This document shows positions 61,617-64,000 of a stretch of 64,000 bases of DNA, one piece after another (positions within the stretch are counted from its first letter, which is position 1; each line of letters starts with the position of its first letter). Location: NCBI GenBank assembly GCA_018970175.1, contig JAGWWV010000005.1:25520-89519 (forward strand), read 5' to 3'. The notes under the pieces were generated by a model. It was not told the origin of the DNA. It saw nothing but the letters and a program-made list of their open reading frames with translations, and ran no database searches. The translations under genes and the position numbers were made by a program. This stretch comes from Acidobacteriota bacterium (GTDB taxonomy: Bacteria; Actinomycetota; Acidimicrobiia; Acidimicrobiales; Ilumatobacteraceae).

Positions 61617-63203
61617 ATGCGTCGACCGCTCGTTGTTCGGTCACTGACCGTTGTCATCGCCGCCGCGGCGATTGCTTCGTCGTGCGGTTCGAACGGTTCG
61701 GTCGCCGACTCGACCACCATCGTCACCGAAACGTCGATCGAGCTCACCGATACGACATCGTCCGTCACCACCGATACAACCGCCGAGTCGACGACCTTGC
61801 CGGCGGCGAGCTCGGTTCCACAGCCGATCGTCGAACCGATCACGTTGACGCCGTGTCCCGGCTCGAAGAAGATCAAGTGCGCGCGCCTCGAAGTCCCCTA
61901 CGACTACGAAAACCCCGCTGCGGGGACCTTCTCCATTGCCGTCCGTGTCAGACCGGCCGACACGTCCCCGGCCGTCGGACCCCTGTTCGTCAACCGTGGT
62001 GGCCCGGGTGCTGAAAGCGCCTCGATGGCCACGGAAGCCGAGTTCTATTTCTCGAAGCGTCTGCTCGACCGTTTCGACATCGTGGCATTCGACCCCCGCG
62101 GAACCGGGGCGACTGAACCGAGCGTCGACTGCGTCGACGAAATTGATCCGTACTTCACCGCCGACATCACCTTTGATTCGCCCGAGGAACGTCAGCGCCT
62201 GATCGACGATGCACAGGCCTTCAACGATCTCTGTGAGGAAAAGAGCGGTGAGATCCTTCCGTACATCTCCACGGTGTCAAGCGCACGTGACATCGACACG
62301 TTGCGCCGTGCGCTCGGCTACGACACCATCTCCTATTTCGGTTTTTCCTACGGCAGCGAACTCGGCGCAACGTGGGCGAAGTTCTTTCCCGACACGGTGC
62401 GTGCTGCGGTCTTCGATGGCGCCTCCGACCCGAACGCCTCGTATCTTCAGGCCGGCCTCGATCAAGCCGCGGGATTCGAACGTGAACTGAACGCCTTCTT
62501 CGACGATTGCATCAGTCGCACCACCTGCCCCGCCCACAACAACGGAAACCCGGCGGCATTGTTCGACGAGATGATGCGCCGCGTCGAGCGTGATCCGCTG
62601 TTTGTCAGCGACAAAAGAACCCTCGTCACCTCGACGGTTGCCTACACGGCCGTCGTCGATGCCATGTATTCCTCGGCCCTCTGGCCGACCCTTGCGGAAG
62701 CGATCGCCGATGCGACGAAGAAACCGATTGCTGACGGCACCGGCCTCCTCGCTCTCTACGACGACTACTACCAGCGGGGACCCAACGGCACCTACGACAA
62801 TCTCCTCGAGGCGTTCATCGCCATCAGTTGCCTCGACGACAACGGCGACGAAACTGTCGACGATGTCGAGGCACAGATTCCGAAGTTCGAGGCCATCGCC
62901 CCGCGCCTCGGCAGGTTCTTCGCGATCGGCTACAACTGCGCGCTCTGGCCGGTGAAGTCGAAGCCGAAGCAACCGATGACGAACATCGGTTCGAGCCCCG
63001 TCGTCGTCGTCGGCACGACGGGCGATGCCGCCACACCGCTCGAGTCGTCCCGGAAAATGGCCGCAGCGCTGACCGACGGCCGCCTGATCATCGCCACCGA
63101 AGACCAACACACCGGCTACGGCACCAGCGACTGTGTCACCGACCGCGTCGACGCTTATCTCGTGGATCTCGAGATCCCCGAAAAGGAATCCACCTGCAAG
63201 TGA
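61617..63203 (+). CDS. Exported alpha/beta-hydrolase, tripeptidyl-aminopeptidase-like lipoprotein
   Basis: A 528-residue lipoprotein candidate with N-terminal hydrophobic segment and lipobox (ASSC, Cys about residue 23), a Thr/Ser-rich linker, and an alpha/beta-hydrolase domain with VNRGGPGAES, FDPRGTGATEPS and the nucleophile elbow GFSYGSELG. The C-terminal TAP-like part has VVVVGTTGDAATPLESSRKMA with the catalytic Asp and EDQHTGYG with the His. The family releases tripeptides or smaller acyl groups outside the cell. Several Cys pairs suggest disulfides. Confidence 0.92.
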   Translation: MRRPLVVRSLTVVIAAAAIASSCGSNGSVADSTTIVTETSIELTDTTSSVTTDTTAESTTLPAASSVPQPIVEPITLTPCPGSKKIKCARLEVPYDYENPAAGTFSIAVRVRPADTSPAVGPLFVNRGGPGAESASMATEAEFYFSKRLLDRFDIVAFDPRGTGATEPSVDCVDEIDPYFTADITFDSPEERQRLIDDAQAFNDLCEEKSGEILPYISTVSSARDIDTLRRALGYDTISYFGFSYGSELGATWAKFFPDTVRAAVFDGASDPNASYLQAGLDQAAGFERELNAFFDDCISRTTCPAHNNGNPAALFDEMMRRVERDPLFVSDKRTLVTSTVAYTAVVDAMYSSALWPTLAEAIADATKKPIADGTGLLALYDDYYQRGPNGTYDNLLEAFIAISCLDDNGDETVDDVEAQIPKFEAIAPRLGRFFAIGYNCALWPVKSKPKQPMTNIGSSPVVVVGTTGDAATPLESSRKMAAALTDGRLIIATEDQHTGYGTSDCVTDRVDAYLVDLEIPEKESTCK

Positions 63204-63204
63204 A

Positions 63205-63229
63205 AAAGCCCGCCTTGTGGGCGGGCTTT
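63205..63229 (+). terminator. Intrinsic terminator after the peptidase gene
   Basis: AAAGCCCGCC and GGCGGGCTTT form a ten-base stem with loop TTGTG directly after the stop codon. The A-run and T-run on either side (AAAAA and TTT) make it a good intrinsic terminator, and it also ends at the 3' side of the minus-strand tRNA-Ser gene. Confidence 0.8.
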
Positions 63230-63230
63230 C

Positions 63231-63320
63231 TGGCGGAAGAGGTGGGATTTGAACCCACGGTGGGCACAAACCCACAACGGTTTTCGAGACCGTCCCATTC
63301 GGCCGCTCTGGCACCCTTCC
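63231..63320 (-). tRNA. tRNA-Ser (anticodon CGA), CCA encoded
   Basis: The minus strand starts GGAAGGG and ends CTCTTCC-G-CCA. It has an anticodon arm with CGA (GGTCTCGAAAACC), a long variable arm and T arm GGTTCAAATCC. The length of 90 with CCA and the long variable arm are normal for tRNA-Ser. It is downstream of tadA in the same direction, 11 bases after the stop. Confidence 0.96.
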
Positions 63321-63331
63321 GTTCGGGAACG

Positions 63332-63811
63332 CTATCGGCGTTCGGCGAAAAAATCGGACAGCAGAGCCGAACACTCGGCCGCAAGAACGCCGTGCTGGAA
63401 CGGCGGATTGTGGTTGAGACGCGGGTCGGCGCACACGTTGTAGAGGCTCGACGTGGCACCGGCCTTCAGGTCGGCGGCGCCGAACACCAGTCGTCCGATG
63501 CGCGCATTCAACAACGCCCCGGCGCACATGATGCACGGCTCCAACGTCACATAGAGCGTGCAGTCATCGAGGCGCCAGCGTCCCAAACGTGCCGCGGCGT
63601 CCTGCAACGCGAGAATCTCGGCATGCGCCGTGGGGTCACCGGCCTTTTCGCGTTCGTTGTGTCGCGACGCGATGATTTCGCCGTTGTGAACGACGACCGC
63701 ACCCACGGGAACGTCGCCATGTGCGAGTGCCATGCGCGCTTCCCCGAGCGCATCGAGCATCGCTGCCTCGTCGGCGGCACGATCCGCACTCGTCATGTCG
63801 TTCCCACTCAC
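63332..63811 (-). CDS. tadA: tRNA-specific adenosine deaminase
   Basis: Converts A34 to inosine in tRNA-Arg(ACG), needed to decode CGN codons. It has the zinc-site HAEILALQDAA with the catalytic Glu and PCIMCAGALLNAR with the two zinc Cys. The GTG at 63811 was chosen because TACATT (63824-63819) ends seven bases before it, giving 159 residues; the ATG at 63796 gives 154. It is flanked by two tRNA-Ser genes on the same strand, and tRNA-Arg is not in the window. Confidence 0.95.
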   Translation of the reverse strand: MSGNDMTSADRAADEAAMLDALGEARMALAHGDVPVGAVVVHNGEIIASRHNEREKAGDPTAHAEILALQDAAARLGRWRLDDCTLYVTLEPCIMCAGALLNARIGRLVFGAADLKAGATSSLYNVCADPRLNHNPPFQHGVLAAECSALLSDFFAERR

Positions 63812-63876
63812 CTTGGGAAATGTAGTCAACGACGGCCCGATCGACCGTCGTGACCGGTGAACCGTCGTTTCTGTTG

Positions 63877-63966
63877 TGGCGGAAGAGGTGGGATTTGAAC
63901 CCACGGACCCCTTGCGAGGTCACAGCATTTCCAGTGCTGCCGATTCGGCCGCTCTCGCACTCTTCC
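63877..63966 (-). tRNA. tRNA-Ser (anticodon GGA), CCA encoded
   Basis: The minus strand reads GGAAGAG with matching CTCTTCC-G-CCA at the 3' end, anticodon arm with GGA (CACTGGAAATG), a long variable arm and T arm GGTTCAAATCC. Most of the acceptor and T arms equal those of tRNA-Ser(CGA) at 63231. It lies 66 bases upstream of tadA in the same direction. ATACAAGT just before it on the minus strand may be a -10 region. Confidence 0.96.
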
Positions 63967-64000
63967 GGATACTTGTATCGAGTGTCGCAGGCTATCCACC

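Noticed and set aside
63231..63966. The two 90-base tRNAs as candidates for tRNA-Sec (selC)
   Set aside because: Their anticodons are CGA and GGA and they have normal tRNA-Ser features, not UCA.

Overview
The window comes from a high-GC, gene-dense actinobacterium. The best fit is a deep-branching lineage such as Acidimicrobiia. Actinobacterial hallmarks are a WhiB-like protein beside an ArsA-like ATPase pair, mycothiol glycosyltransferase MshA, a rex-hemACDBL cluster, an RsiG-like protein and an orphan OmpR-type regulator next to glutamine synthetase. The cytochrome bc complex, however, is of the split, b6-like type and not the single-chain QcrB of mycobacteria and streptomycetes. I see no insertion sequence, prophage, CRISPR array or gene-free stretch longer than about 300 bases. 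Genes are tightly packed with many 1-4 base overlaps.

Layout. 1-6684 (minus) is nuoABCDEFG of complex I, with nuoG running off the left edge. 6699-11957 (minus) lies directly upstream in the same direction: a quinol-oxidising bc complex (small membrane protein, 2x[4Fe-4S] ferredoxin, b6-like cytochrome b, subunit-IV-like protein, Rieske protein, dihaem cytochrome c) and a linking membrane protein. Together they form a respiratory block of about 12 kb. A divergent monohaem cytochrome c (12143) shares its N-terminal peptide with subunit IV. 12992-19596 (minus) is rex-hemA-hemC-hemD-hemB-hemL plus one unknown gene. 19660-26889 holds an acyl-CoA ligase, a SAM hydrolase with a structured upstream region, proC, a YbjN protein, mshA, an XRE regulator, an RsiG-like c-di-GMP-binding candidate and a MoaD-like protein. 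26964-30389 has a phosphatase, an MFS transporter and nadE. 30519-33689 is a nitrogen island: glutamine synthetase II, glutamine synthetase I and a degenerate response regulator. 33690-39616 carries a GDT1-type transporter, an amidohydrolase, RidA, a Tat lipoprotein, an A-type Fe-S carrier, Mrp and a Nudix protein.

39613-47380 contains fxsA, selA-selB, WhiB, NfeD, two ArsA-like ATPases, a receiver-only regulator and tRNA-Pro(CGG). 47386-53258 contains asd, a methyltransferase, lysC, a membrane-anchored cyclophilin, a phosphatase and a 3-hydroxyacyl-CoA dehydrogenase. 53313-63966 contains aat, a B12-dependent acyl-CoA mutase (ethylmalonyl-CoA type), a LysM protein, a polyprenyl synthase, xseAB, an ABC exporter, an exported peptidase, and tadA between two tRNA-Ser genes.

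Themes. Complex I, the bc complex, haem synthesis and the NADH sensor Rex are clustered, so electron-transport capacity and its redox control are genetically linked. A recurring promoter signature runs through the window: TAnnnT followed after 6-8 bases by ATG or GTG. It implies that much of the transcription is leaderless, and it was used to choose several starts. The least explained items are the shared TEIPEHLLKR N-terminus, the b6-type complex, the MoaD-like protein ending in GGF, the single-motif RsiG-like protein, and the hairpin cluster at 22975-23056.
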